Of a DNA stretch of 64,000 nucleotides, positions 36,232 to 44,243 are shown piece after piece (position 1 is the first letter of the stretch; every line of letters starts with the position of its first letter). Below the pieces are notes generated by a model. That model saw nothing but the letters and a program-made list of their open reading frames with translations, was not told where the DNA came from and made no database searches. The stretch is from an uncultured Cedecea sp. (GTDB lineage: Bacteria > Pseudomonadota > Gammaproteobacteria > Enterobacterales > Enterobacteriaceae), in the NCBI RefSeq assembly GCF_947498825.1, contig NZ_CANMLV010000003.1:124001-188000 (forward strand). The letters run 5' to 3'. Made by a program: the position numbers and the translations under genes.

Positions 36232-37248
36232 TCAAACGGATGGCGATGTGCGCCGATAAATTAATGACACCTTAACCCAGGAGGTTTGTGAGGGCCGGGT
36301 CGGGTTGCGGGTACGAGCCAGCAAATGGGCAAGTGCCTGCCGGGATAACTCCGTAATATCCTGATGTAGTGTTGTTAGCGGATAACTATACTGCTCGGTT
36401 TGCGGTGTATTATCAAAGCCGATCAGTTGAAAATCTTCCGGGGCATGTTTACCTCGTTTGCGCATTCCGTCGAGGAAACCACAGGCTAATTGAGCGTTGG
36501 CGCAAAATATTCCCTGAATATCCAGCCCGACTTTTTCTGCCGCCAGAAATCCCCCCTGGTATCCTTCCTGCTTCGCCACTAAAGAGACTAAATGATGTTT
36601 GATATTCACACCCGATTGTTTTAAGGCTTGAGCAAAAGCCTCACCGCGCATTCGCCCGGCCCAGGTTGAATTTTGGGTATTCAACCAGCCAAAACGATGA
36701 AAGCCTGCGCGTATGAGGTGCAAAGCCGCAAGGGTTGCGCCAGCCTCGTTATCAGAACAGACATAATCGACACCGGGAATATCAGGCTGACGATTAATCC
36801 CGACCACCGGAATGTGCAGCTGTACGCATTGATTGACCAGCGCTTCTGGAGGTTTACCTGAAGTGACTATCACGCCGGAAACGCGGAACTGGGTGAAATT
36901 GCGTAAGGTCTCTGCCAGTTCTTGTTCATTATGAATTTCAGATACCAGTGCCTGAAAACCGTGGCGCTGTATTTCACTGAGTAATCCATCCAGCAGTGAA
37001 CTACGAAAAGGATCGCTGATACGAGAGACAATAACGCCGATTAAATGGCTGCGCTGACGGTTAAGGCCTTGTGCTAAAAAGTTGACCTGGTAGCCCAGCT
37101 CTTCTGCAACCTGTAACACTCGGGCGCGGGTTGCGGGAGAAATACTGCCGTTATTACTCAGGGCCCTGGAAACTACGGCCCGGGAAACGCCAGCTTTACG
37201 AGCGACATCCTGGGCGGTGACATGCTGCCTGTCAGGTAGCGAACTCAC
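36232..37248 (-). CDS. LacI-family transcription regulator
   Basis: A 338-residue LacI/GalR regulator. The helix-turn-helix is VTAQDVARKAGVSRAVVSRALSNNG, the hinge helix is in YQVNFLAQGLNRQRS, and the periplasmic-binding-like ligand domain runs from about 65 to 330. It overlaps the upstream MBL-fold gene by 4 bp (ATGA) and is followed 14 bp later by the phosphatase. The likely operator is the perfect 16-bp palindrome at 38118-38133 between the two divergent operons. The effector is presumably the transported compound or its dephosphorylated form. Confidence 0.9.
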   Translation of the reverse strand: MSSLPDRQHVTAQDVARKAGVSRAVVSRALSNNGSISPATRARVLQVAEELGYQVNFLAQGLNRQRSHLIGVIVSRISDPFRSSLLDGLLSEIQRHGFQALVSEIHNEQELAETLRNFTQFRVSGVIVTSGKPPEALVNQCVQLHIPVVGINRQPDIPGVDYVCSDNEAGATLAALHLIRAGFHRFGWLNTQNSTWAGRMRGEAFAQALKQSGVNIKHHLVSLVAKQEGYQGGFLAAEKVGLDIQGIFCANAQLACGFLDGMRKRGKHAPEDFQLIGFDNTPQTEQYSYPLTTLHQDITELSRQALAHLLARTRNPTRPSQTSWVKVSLIYRRTSPSV

Positions 37249-38012
37249 AACGGATACTCGATATGAAAGAACTGCTGTTGAGAGATGTCATATTGTAAAC
37301 CGTCCTCGCTGACAAACAGACCCGGATAGGGGAGGCAGGCTTGTTTCAGCGCTGGCAAGATAGCATCATTACAGTGATACAGCCCCAGTCTGGGTAAGGC
37401 CTGCTGCTGAAACAGGGCAAGACAGCCAGGAAAGTCACCATGGGAAGCATCATGCGCCAATGCAGTCAGTGATGCGCACTCCTGAAAAGCCAGTTGAGAG
37501 CCCGCCATTAACGCCACCGACTCAGATGTCGGACGCCCGTCACCACTGTAAAACAGACTTTCCTGACCGATATCGATACGGATCGCCAGGTTAGCCATTT
37601 CATGCTGTGTCGCCGCCGTCTGAATACGCCAGTGATGCCAGTCCCAGCAAGCTGTACTATCACGCCATTCAATCACAAAGCTCAGTGATGTCGCAGGCCA
37701 GTTAGCCAGCCCGGCTAATTGCATTAACACGGAGCGCTGCTCTGGCTGGCTGTAGATGAGAAGCGGTTTATGGCGTGAAAAACTTTTCCAGTAATTGAGT
37801 AACGCCGTTAACCCGGAGCAATGATCCGGGTGGACGTGCGTAAAAAATATCGCATCAATATCATTGATATCTCCCCCGCGCTGCCACAGTGCTCTGGGGA
37901 TAGTCGGGCCGCAATCGATAAGCCATTGATGATGACCTTCTGTCACGCTTAACGCAGAAGTATTTTGCCAGCGGGAGAAGGCACTACCACAGCCGAGAAC
38001 ATCGATTTTCAT
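37245..38012 (-). CDS. Metallo-beta-lactamase-fold hydrolase (PhnP/RNase Z-like)
   Basis: A 255-residue di-metal hydrolase. The first metal motif is HVHPDHCSG (His59, His61, Asp63, His64); later metal ligands lie in TQHEMAN, FYSGDGRP and LYHCND. The start MKIDVLGCGSAF is typical of the phosphodiesterase branch (PhnP, RNase Z, cyclic-phosphate hydrolases) rather than lactamases. A role in opening a phosphodiester or cyclic phosphate is inferred from that branch and from the phosphatase in the same operon. First gene, divergent from the ABC importer. Confidence 0.82.
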   Translation of the reverse strand: MKIDVLGCGSAFSRWQNTSALSVTEGHHQWLIDCGPTIPRALWQRGGDINDIDAIFFTHVHPDHCSGLTALLNYWKSFSRHKPLLIYSQPEQRSVLMQLAGLANWPATSLSFVIEWRDSTACWDWHHWRIQTAATQHEMANLAIRIDIGQESLFYSGDGRPTSESVALMAGSQLAFQECASLTALAHDASHGDFPGCLALFQQQALPRLGLYHCNDAILPALKQACLPYPGLFVSEDGLQYDISQQQFFHIEYPL

Positions 38013-38117
38013 TTTTCCTCGCTAAAAAATTTTTCGCGCTTAATTAAAGTGTCACAAAGACACGCCAGAGTAGGTTTACATAGTGTCGGATTTGCGTTTC
38101 ATTTTTTTTACAAATAA

Positions 38118-38133
38118 ATGAACACGTGTTCAT
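38118..38133. promoter_or_regulatory. LacI-type operator between two divergent operons
   Basis: ATGAACACGTGTTCAT is a perfect 16-bp palindrome with the central CG typical of LacI-family sites. It lies in the 159-bp divergent promoter region. GTGTC-ACAAA-GACAC at 38049-38063 is a second inverted repeat in the same gap. Confidence 0.75.
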
Positions 38134-38171
38134 CGACACAAAAAAGTTAAACAGACTATCTGGACACTGTA

Positions 38172-39215
38172 ATGAGCTACCTGGATATTGCCCAACTGAA
38201 AATAAGTTATGGCGACAAAGTTGTACTGCAGGATATTAATCTGGCAGTCAATAAAGGCGAAATGATCGCCTTACTTGGCCCTTCTGGCTGTGGGAAAACC
38301 ACATTATTAAATGCACTCTGTGGTTTTATTCCGGTTCAGCAGGGAAGCATTGTTGTTGCCGGACGAAATATTACGATGAGTGAGCCGGAACAGCGTAATA
38401 TTACGATGGTTTTTCAAAGTTATGCCTTATGGCCACATTTATCTGTAGCGCGTAATATTGGTTATGGACTGAAGCTACGTAAATGGAAAAACCATGATAT
38501 TAAACAGCGGGTTGATGAGTTATTACAGGTAGTCAATCTGAGTGGTTTAGCCGAGGCCAGAATAAGCGAACTTTCTGGTGGTCAGCGTCAGCGAGTGGCG
38601 CTGGCGCGCGCACTGGCTATCGAGCCGGATGTACTGGTTCTCGATGAACCGCTCTCTAACCTTGATGCCAAAGTGCGTTTAAGCGTACGTCAAGAAATTA
38701 AATTACTGCAAAAAAAACTCGGGTTTACCTCAGTCATCGTCACCCATGACCAGCAGGAGGCCCTGGTCATGGCGGACCGTATTGTGGTGCTGAATAATGG
38801 TCATATCGAACAGATTGGTACCCCGGAAGATATTTATCAGCGTCCGGAAACGCCATTTGTGGCTGATTTCATGGGGGCTGATAATCGTATTTCATTAAAT
38901 GAAATAGCAAAAAAAATGAACGGGAAATACCATCTTAATCTGAACGGTAAATATCAGGAAGAAAGCTTGGTCTATTTTCGTAGCACCGATGTTGCGCTTT
39001 CAGAATTAAATCAGGATGAACCGCAGAAGGGACTAACGCTTGAGGGCGTTGTCGAGCAGAATGCTTTTCTCGGACATCATTATCGTCACGGAATTCGCTG
39101 TCAAGACCGTCTGTTTCTTGCTGATTCTCCACAATGCTGGCCGATTAATTCTCCGGTCAGATTACAGGTTCCAGCAGCCGCTCTGCATATTTTTAATACC
39201 AATCATACGCATTAA
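38172..39215 (+). CDS. ABC importer ATPase subunit
   Basis: A 347-residue importer ATPase of the PotA/FbpC/MalK type. Walker A is GPSGCGKT (36-43), the signature ELSGGQRQRVALARAL (about 131-146), and Walker B VLVLDEPLSNLD, followed by the switch VIVTHDQQEA. The C-terminal region from about 245 is the TOBE-like regulatory domain. It is the first gene of a four-gene operon with a binding protein and two permeases. Homologous importers carry iron, polyamines or sugar phosphates; context favours a phosphorylated organic compound. Confidence 0.92.
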   Translation: MSYLDIAQLKISYGDKVVLQDINLAVNKGEMIALLGPSGCGKTTLLNALCGFIPVQQGSIVVAGRNITMSEPEQRNITMVFQSYALWPHLSVARNIGYGLKLRKWKNHDIKQRVDELLQVVNLSGLAEARISELSGGQRQRVALARALAIEPDVLVLDEPLSNLDAKVRLSVRQEIKLLQKKLGFTSVIVTHDQQEALVMADRIVVLNNGHIEQIGTPEDIYQRPETPFVADFMGADNRISLNEIAKKMNGKYHLNLNGKYQEESLVYFRSTDVALSELNQDEPQKGLTLEGVVEQNAFLGHHYRHGIRCQDRLFLADSPQCWPINSPVRLQVPAAALHIFNTNHTH

Positions 39216-39243
39216 AACTATTTTATTACTCTGAGGGCAATTC

Positions 39244-40383
39244 ATGTTTACTAAAACAAAACTCACGCTGATTACGGCATTATTTCTGAGCGGCGCTGCG
39301 CAAGCTGAAACGGTATTAAATGTCGCCACAGCAGGCGATCAAAATATGGTGGATTACGTTAAAACCTGGTTGGGACCAAAATTTGAAGCAACGCATCCCG
39401 GCGTAAAAGTCAGAGTGGTAGGCACAGGACCCGGTGATGCGGGTTCGAACAAAGTGATTGAAAAGTTAACGGCTCAAAAAGAGAGCGGGGCTAAAACCTG
39501 GGATATCGATGTTGCTGTGGTACATCAGAAAGCGGGCGGCGAACTGGTAGAAAAAGGACTGTTAGAAAAATATCGCCAGCAGATTAAAACCGGTTCAATG
39601 GTCAGTGCTGATAACGCTAAAAATGCCCTTGGCGTGAATGTTGAGGGGTATGTGATGCCAATGTTCTTAAGCCAGACGGCGATTGCCTGGAACAGCGAAG
39701 CGATGAAAACGCCACCTGCTTCTTATGATGAGTTGGTCACATGGGCGGAAAAGAATCCGCAAGCTTTTGGCTATAACGGCATTAAAAACGGCATGTCCGG
39801 CGTGAGTTTTGTTGTGGGCTGGATTTATGCCTATGGTACCGATGCTAAGCGTTTATCAGCCCTGCCTTATGATAAAAGTGTGGAAAATAACTGGCCTCAG
39901 GCATTCGAAAAGCTAAAAAATTTTAATAAGTATGTGACCTTTACCCCGGGCAATGCCGGAACACTCGATATGCTGTCGCGCGGTGAGATAACGATGGGAC
40001 CGGTATGGGTCGATATGTTCTACAGCTGGAAAGATCAGGGCAAATTGCCGCCATCGCTGAAACTGACTTTGCTGGCCCCTGGTATGCCAGGACAACCAAT
40101 GTACTACGTAACACCTGCTAAGGCCGCTCAGCCGCAATTGGCTCGCGAATTTATTGAACTGGCCACCAGTCCGGAAGTACAGGCTGAAGGAATTGTTAAA
40201 CAGTTCAACTGGTATCCGGGTATTGATGCTGAAAATGTGAAATCAAAACTGGATGAGAAAACATGGCAGAAACTGTTTGCTGAAATATCGCCAGAAGCGC
40301 TGGCTGAATATGGCAAAAGCTTCCCGATAGCGCCTTATTTTGACGATATAAAAGAAGGATATGAAAGCCAGGTCAGTAACTAA
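39244..40383 (+). CDS. Periplasmic solute-binding protein of the ABC importer
   Basis: A 379-residue extracellular solute-binding protein (family 1). The signal peptide MFTKTKLTLITALFLSGAAQA is cut before ETVLNVATAG. The mature protein has a two-lobe layout and is rich in Lys. No iron-binding tyrosine pair typical of FbpA is obvious, so ferric iron is not favoured. The ligand is unknown; a phosphate-bearing compound is inferred from the divergent phosphatase operon. A hairpin after the stop likely raises its level above the permeases. Confidence 0.9.
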   Translation: MFTKTKLTLITALFLSGAAQAETVLNVATAGDQNMVDYVKTWLGPKFEATHPGVKVRVVGTGPGDAGSNKVIEKLTAQKESGAKTWDIDVAVVHQKAGGELVEKGLLEKYRQQIKTGSMVSADNAKNALGVNVEGYVMPMFLSQTAIAWNSEAMKTPPASYDELVTWAEKNPQAFGYNGIKNGMSGVSFVVGWIYAYGTDAKRLSALPYDKSVENNWPQAFEKLKNFNKYVTFTPGNAGTLDMLSRGEITMGPVWVDMFYSWKDQGKLPPSLKLTLLAPGMPGQPMYYVTPAKAAQPQLAREFIELATSPEVQAEGIVKQFNWYPGIDAENVKSKLDEKTWQKLFAEISPEALAEYGKSFPIAPYFDDIKEGYESQVSN

Positions 40384-40397
40384 TGATTTCCTGATGT

Positions 40398-40433
40398 CCG
40401 GAAGCGATAAGGTATCGCTCCGGGCATTTTTCT
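40398..40433 (+). terminator. Intercistronic hairpin/partial terminator after the binding-protein gene
   Basis: CCGGAAGCGATA (40398-40409) pairs with TATCGCTCCGG (40413-40423) with one bulge, then GCA and TTTTTCTT. It sits between the binding-protein and permease genes. Such elements let part of transcription stop and give more binding protein than permease. Confidence 0.75.
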
Positions 40434-40452
40434 TATCGCTATAAGGTTTATC

Positions 40453-41283
40453 ATGCGCTTATCGCTAAAATATCTGTTGCTGGTGAGCCCGGCGGCTCTG
40501 ATGATTGTGGTGTTATTCCTCTACCCTCTGGGTTTCTCTCTGATCTCGGCCTTTACCTCAAAAACGCAACTGTTTACCCTGGAACATTTCAGTAAAGTTT
40601 TTACCCTTTACTCCAATGATATTTTGTTCACTGTACTTATCGTGTTGATTTCCGTTGCGCTACTTGCCGTTATCTCGATTACACTTTCGGCGGTCATTAC
40701 GTTGTCGCCCTGTAAGCCCGTTGTACAAGCCCTGGCCTTTTTATACCGGTTACCGCTGTTTATTCCTTTTATTGTCGCCGCCCAGATGATGCGCACTTTT
40801 CTGGCGAAAAATGGCCTGATGAATAATATGCTGGTGGCAACTGACTGGGTTACTCCCATGGATACGGTTTCCTGGCTAGGCTGGAAGGGCATTATTATTA
40901 CTTTCGTATGGAAACAGTTGGCTTTTGCAACGCTGTTAATTTGTGGGGCGATGGCCTCTCTTGAACAGGCGCAAATTCTGGCTGCGAGAAATTTGGGGGC
41001 CTCTCGACTTCGTATTTTATTTGGCATTATTCTGCCTCAGGTGATGCCTGCTATTGGCGTGGCATTAGTCCTGTCAACGGTGGTGATGATGTCAGTCCTC
41101 TCTGTTCCACTGATGATAGGAACCGGGTCTCCGACCATGTTGACCGTTGATATGGCTTTTCGCGTGAATTCGTACGGTGATTATGCTGTGGCGAATGCTT
41201 TAGGTGTTATTTCACTGCTGATTTGTGGGGCTCTTTCCTGGTTTTATCTGCGCCACAGCCTGCGGCAGAAGGGGGGAGAATAA
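40453..41283 (+). CDS. ABC importer permease subunit 1
   Basis: A 276-residue inner-membrane permease with about six helices. The EAA loop that contacts the ATPase is ASLEQAQILAARNLGASRLRILFGIILPQ. It is of the PotB/FbpB class of binding-protein-dependent permeases. AAGG is found upstream of ATG 40453. It follows the partial terminator and overlaps functionally with subunit 2, which starts 2 bp after its stop. Confidence 0.9.
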   Translation: MRLSLKYLLLVSPAALMIVVLFLYPLGFSLISAFTSKTQLFTLEHFSKVFTLYSNDILFTVLIVLISVALLAVISITLSAVITLSPCKPVVQALAFLYRLPLFIPFIVAAQMMRTFLAKNGLMNNMLVATDWVTPMDTVSWLGWKGIIITFVWKQLAFATLLICGAMASLEQAQILAARNLGASRLRILFGIILPQVMPAIGVALVLSTVVMMSVLSVPLMIGTGSPTMLTVDMAFRVNSYGDYAVANALGVISLLICGALSWFYLRHSLRQKGGE

Positions 41284-41285
41284 TA

Positions 41286-42143
41286 ATGAAAACATTAGCA
41301 ATGACATTACCGGCAAGATTACTGGTAAAAGGACGCCAAAGATTATCTGGCAATTTGCTGCTGCAAAGCATTTTGGTTGTTTTTATTACCTTTGTGATGG
41401 TTGGTCCTTTGCTCAATCTACTGATTTGGACTGTTGCGGAAAGTTGGTATTTTCCTCATACCCTGCCGAATCAGTGGGGGATGAAATACTGGTATCAAGT
41501 ATTCAGCCCTTATAGCGATGTTTCCGGTTCGCTATTCACCAGTATTTTTATTGCCATACTTTCTGTAATAGTCTGTCTGCTGATTGCTATTCCGGCAGGT
41601 TATGCGTTATCCCGGCGAGGTATGCCGTTCAGGGTATTTTTTATGCTGTTATTTCTTATCCCGCAGGCATTTCCGAACCTGACGGTGTATATGAATATTG
41701 CGCGTATTTTTTATCAGTGGGGATTAAATGGAACTATTGCTGGTGTCATACTGGTGCACAGCGTTCATGGCTTGATGTATGCGGTCTGGATCTGTGTCGC
41801 GGCATTTTCCTCAGTAGATCCACTCTCTGCAAGGGCTTCGCGGAACCTGGGGGCGGGACCGGTATTTACCTTCTGGCATATTATTCTGCCCCAGGCTTCA
41901 CCGGGTATTATTGCCGCAGGTATTTTTGTCTTCCTTGAATCGCTGGATGAATTTACCGGCACCTTTTTTGTTGGTGCACCGGAGATAACCACCTTACCGC
42001 TGCTGCTGTATAATGCCAGCATGTCCGGTAATTACCAGATATCATCGATTACGGCACTGATTCTGCTGGTGCCGTCGATCTTCTTTATACTGGTGATTAA
42101 TAAATTTATGCGCCCGGAAATGTTGTCGAAGATGGGAAGATAA
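41286..42143 (+). CDS. ABC importer permease subunit 2
   Basis: A 285-residue permease, about six membrane helices, PotC/FbpB-C-like. The EAA loop is FSSVDPLSARASRNLGAGPVFTFWHIILPQA. The frame can be extended to 41223, but ATG 41286 is preferred: GGGGGAGAATAAT lies before it and only 2 bp separate it from the stop of subunit 1. It completes the importer (one ATPase gene, one binding protein, two permeases). Confidence 0.9.
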   Translation: MKTLAMTLPARLLVKGRQRLSGNLLLQSILVVFITFVMVGPLLNLLIWTVAESWYFPHTLPNQWGMKYWYQVFSPYSDVSGSLFTSIFIAILSVIVCLLIAIPAGYALSRRGMPFRVFFMLLFLIPQAFPNLTVYMNIARIFYQWGLNGTIAGVILVHSVHGLMYAVWICVAAFSSVDPLSARASRNLGAGPVFTFWHIILPQASPGIIAAGIFVFLESLDEFTGTFFVGAPEITTLPLLLYNASMSGNYQISSITALILLVPSIFFILVINKFMRPEMLSKMGR

Positions 42144-42453
42144 AACGGACTCTCTTCATATCCGATAAAGAATTGCTGAGTAAAAATGATACAAATATTT
42201 TTTTGAATGGGTAACAAGGATGTTACTCACAGAACCTCTATCTGTCATCGCCATTATTTTAATTCTCCGTCTTTTGGCTGTTATATATTTTCACAAGAAA
42301 GGTTAGTTGAAAGTAAGACTGAGATATTAAAATTATTATTTTAATTCGGGCAGGCTGCTGAGTTTGGTATTCCTGCCGACCCCCGATTTACAACGGATTT
42401 TTTTATCATTTAACTCTCTCAGAAGTTCAAGTAAGATAATCCAAGGAGGATAT
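42144..42453. other. Intergenic region after the ABC operon
   Basis: About 310 bp without a supported gene and AT-rich. I see no strong terminator for the ABC operon. An AAGGAGG ribosome-binding site at its right end belongs to the decayed gene that follows. Confidence 0.45.
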
Positions 42454-42823
42454 ATGGTTCATGGCAATTCATATGTGGGATTGAATAAAATTAATCTTGG
42501 TAATACAGGTAAACCTGGTAATGATATAATCAAAAATAATTATAATGAACAATCAGGAATAAGAGGGGGAATGACTGGAATAAAAAATACGGTTGAAAAC
42601 AAGAACGATCGCACTATTTATTCTCCTGATCCTGAAGCGACAGGTATTTCCACGAAAAAAAAGTTTGCTGAGGTCTGTACTTATTGGCTGCACTATTCTG
42701 GCTACTGCAGGAGTACTTACTATGGGCCATCATATAGCAAGAAGATAAAATGCTGGCAATCGTTCAGAAAATACGCTTCTTCCTCACCCTTCAGCCATCC
42801 TTGCTTCAATTGATGGGCGTTAA
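42454..42823 (+). pseudogene. Decayed or slippage-dependent gene for a single-pass membrane protein
   Basis: A strong AAGGAGG site precedes ATG 42454. The first frame encodes a polar, Gly/Asn-rich N-terminus (MVHGNSYVGLNKINLG onward). At a run of eight A (42655-42662) the sensible frame changes: one base on, the DNA reads LLRSVLIGCTILATAGVLTM, a clear membrane helix, then GHHIARR, a TAA at 42746-42748, and in the same frame NAGNRSENTLLPHPSAILAS followed by IDGR and stop at 42823. The gene therefore has a frameshift and a nonsense codon. I do not recognise the family. A polar N-terminus with one membrane helix could suit a secreted or translocated protein. Confidence 0.5.
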
Positions 42824-43046
42824 TTAACTACAGTGGGCTTATGCTTTAAGGCAAGAAGTGAATTCGCCGGTAACTCCAGAAACATCGTTTTCCCCTTCTT
42901 ATTGTGGAAAAATTTATGGCAGTCGCTCGGCGAAAATCCAAACCAGCAAGCCGACATTTGCCAGCATAACAGACAAGTTTAACGCTGTATCAAAGAGGGC
43001 TAATACAATCTACTGACGTAGAGCATTGATTAATACAATACGATAA
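42824..43046. other. Possible continuation of the decayed gene
   Basis: Frame 3 from about 42825 stays open for some 60 codons (containing SFSPSYCGKIYGSRSAKIQT) to a TGA near 43013, with no start codon signal. It may be further remains of the same gene. Nothing else is recognised. Confidence 0.3.
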
Positions 43047-43080
43047 TAAAAAGAAGGAAAATATGTTTTCCTTCTTTTCA
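43047..43080 (-). terminator. Terminator of the dgo-TRAP operon
   Basis: AAAAGAAGGAAAA (43049-43061) pairs perfectly with TTTTCCTTCTTTT (43066-43078) around TATG. On the minus strand the stem ends in TTTTTATTA. It should work in both directions. Confidence 0.88.
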
Positions 43081-43127
43081 GTTCTCAGGTGACTTTAAAC
43101 ATGAGGGATATATCGGGTTAACTTTAC

Positions 43128-44174
43128 TCAGTCGAATGTCAGCTGCACTTTCGCTGACTGCGTTTTATCCGCTGCCAGCAGAATGGCGGCTTCCGCATTA
43201 TCAATGTTCATTTCGGCACTGAGCAAAGGAAGGGGATCGATACGTCCATTTTCCAGCCAATTGACTGCGGAAAGAAATTCTTTGCCAAAGCGGAATGAGC
43301 CTTTGAGCGACAGTTCTTTGGCAACAATATCCATCAATGGGATCTCGGTAAAACCGCGACTATTTCCAACCTGAATTAATGTTCCGGTGGGGCGGGTTAT
43401 TTGAATCATAAGCTGAATAGCTGCGGGGACACCTGAAGCATCAAAAGACACGTCAAAATAGCCCTTATTTGCTTTAAAATGGGCAACATTGCTGGCATCA
43501 GAAGAGTTTATGGCAACATCTGCGCCCATACTTAATGCTAACTGACAGCTTTTATCGCTGATATCAAGTGCGGTTACTGACTCAGCCCCGCAGGCTTTCG
43601 CCACGGCAATAATCAGGCAGCCTATCGGGCCTGCTCCGGAAACAAGGACATGTTTACCGATAAGCCCGCCAGCAAGATTGACGCTATGAATGGCAACGGC
43701 CAGGGGTTCTGCAAACACCATGATTTTATCGTCAATTTCGGGATTATAGGGAATACAGCGCTTAACATCGACGGAGAGATAGTCTGAAAAACCACCGTGG
43801 ATATGCGGGTTGCGCATGGCACTGCCCCAGAAGCGCATATCGCTACAATGATTTTCATGTCCTTCAAGACAGTAACGGCATTTTTCACAAGGCAGTGAAG
43901 GGTTAATCACGATTTTTTGCCCGGGGGTGAGTGTTGAACTTGCGGGGGCATTAACGACCCGACCAGCAACTTCATGTCCGAGGATCATCGGATGTTGTAG
44001 CGGTAAATCGCCTACTCCTCCGTGATAATAGTAGTGAATATCCGACCCACAGATGCCACCACGGGTCATTTTTACCAGTACTTTGTCATCTGCTACCGGG
44101 ACGGTAAGAGGCTCTACACTGAGTTGTTGTGTGCCGCTGATATAGCAGGCTCTGCCAGTATATTCTTGCATCAT
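43128..44174 (-). CDS. Zinc-dependent alcohol dehydrogenase, L-idonate 5-dehydrogenase-like
   Basis: A 348-residue medium-chain dehydrogenase. Catalytic zinc ligands are Cys in GGICGSDIHYYYHGG and the His-Glu of LGHEVAG; the structural zinc cysteines are in CEKCRYCLEGHENHC. The NAD(P) fold is VLVSGAGPIGCLIIA. Overall resemblance to E. coli IdnD is high, including GSFRFGKEFLSAVNWLENG. It is the last gene of the dgo-TRAP operon, so it should oxidise or reduce a hexonate at C5 (idonate, galactonate or 5-keto forms). The exact substrate is unknown. Confidence 0.82.
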   Translation of the reverse strand: MMQEYTGRACYISGTQQLSVEPLTVPVADDKVLVKMTRGGICGSDIHYYYHGGVGDLPLQHPMILGHEVAGRVVNAPASSTLTPGQKIVINPSLPCEKCRYCLEGHENHCSDMRFWGSAMRNPHIHGGFSDYLSVDVKRCIPYNPEIDDKIMVFAEPLAVAIHSVNLAGGLIGKHVLVSGAGPIGCLIIAVAKACGAESVTALDISDKSCQLALSMGADVAINSSDASNVAHFKANKGYFDVSFDASGVPAAIQLMIQITRPTGTLIQVGNSRGFTEIPLMDIVAKELSLKGSFRFGKEFLSAVNWLENGRIDPLPLLSAEMNIDNAEAAILLAADKTQSAKVQLTFD

Positions 44175-44199
44175 TATTTTTCCTGAACTGAGTCATTCA

Positions 44200-44224
44200 G
44201 TTGCCTGAGCAGTTCTCAGGCAAC
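44200..44224 (-). promoter_or_regulatory. Intercistronic hairpin between dctM and the dehydrogenase gene
   Basis: GTTGCCTGAG (44200-44209) pairs perfectly with CTCAGGCAAC (44215-44224), 5-base loop, no T-run. Probably an mRNA processing or stabilising hairpin within the operon. Confidence 0.6.
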
Positions 44225-44243
44225 CTTAACTATGACGGATAAG

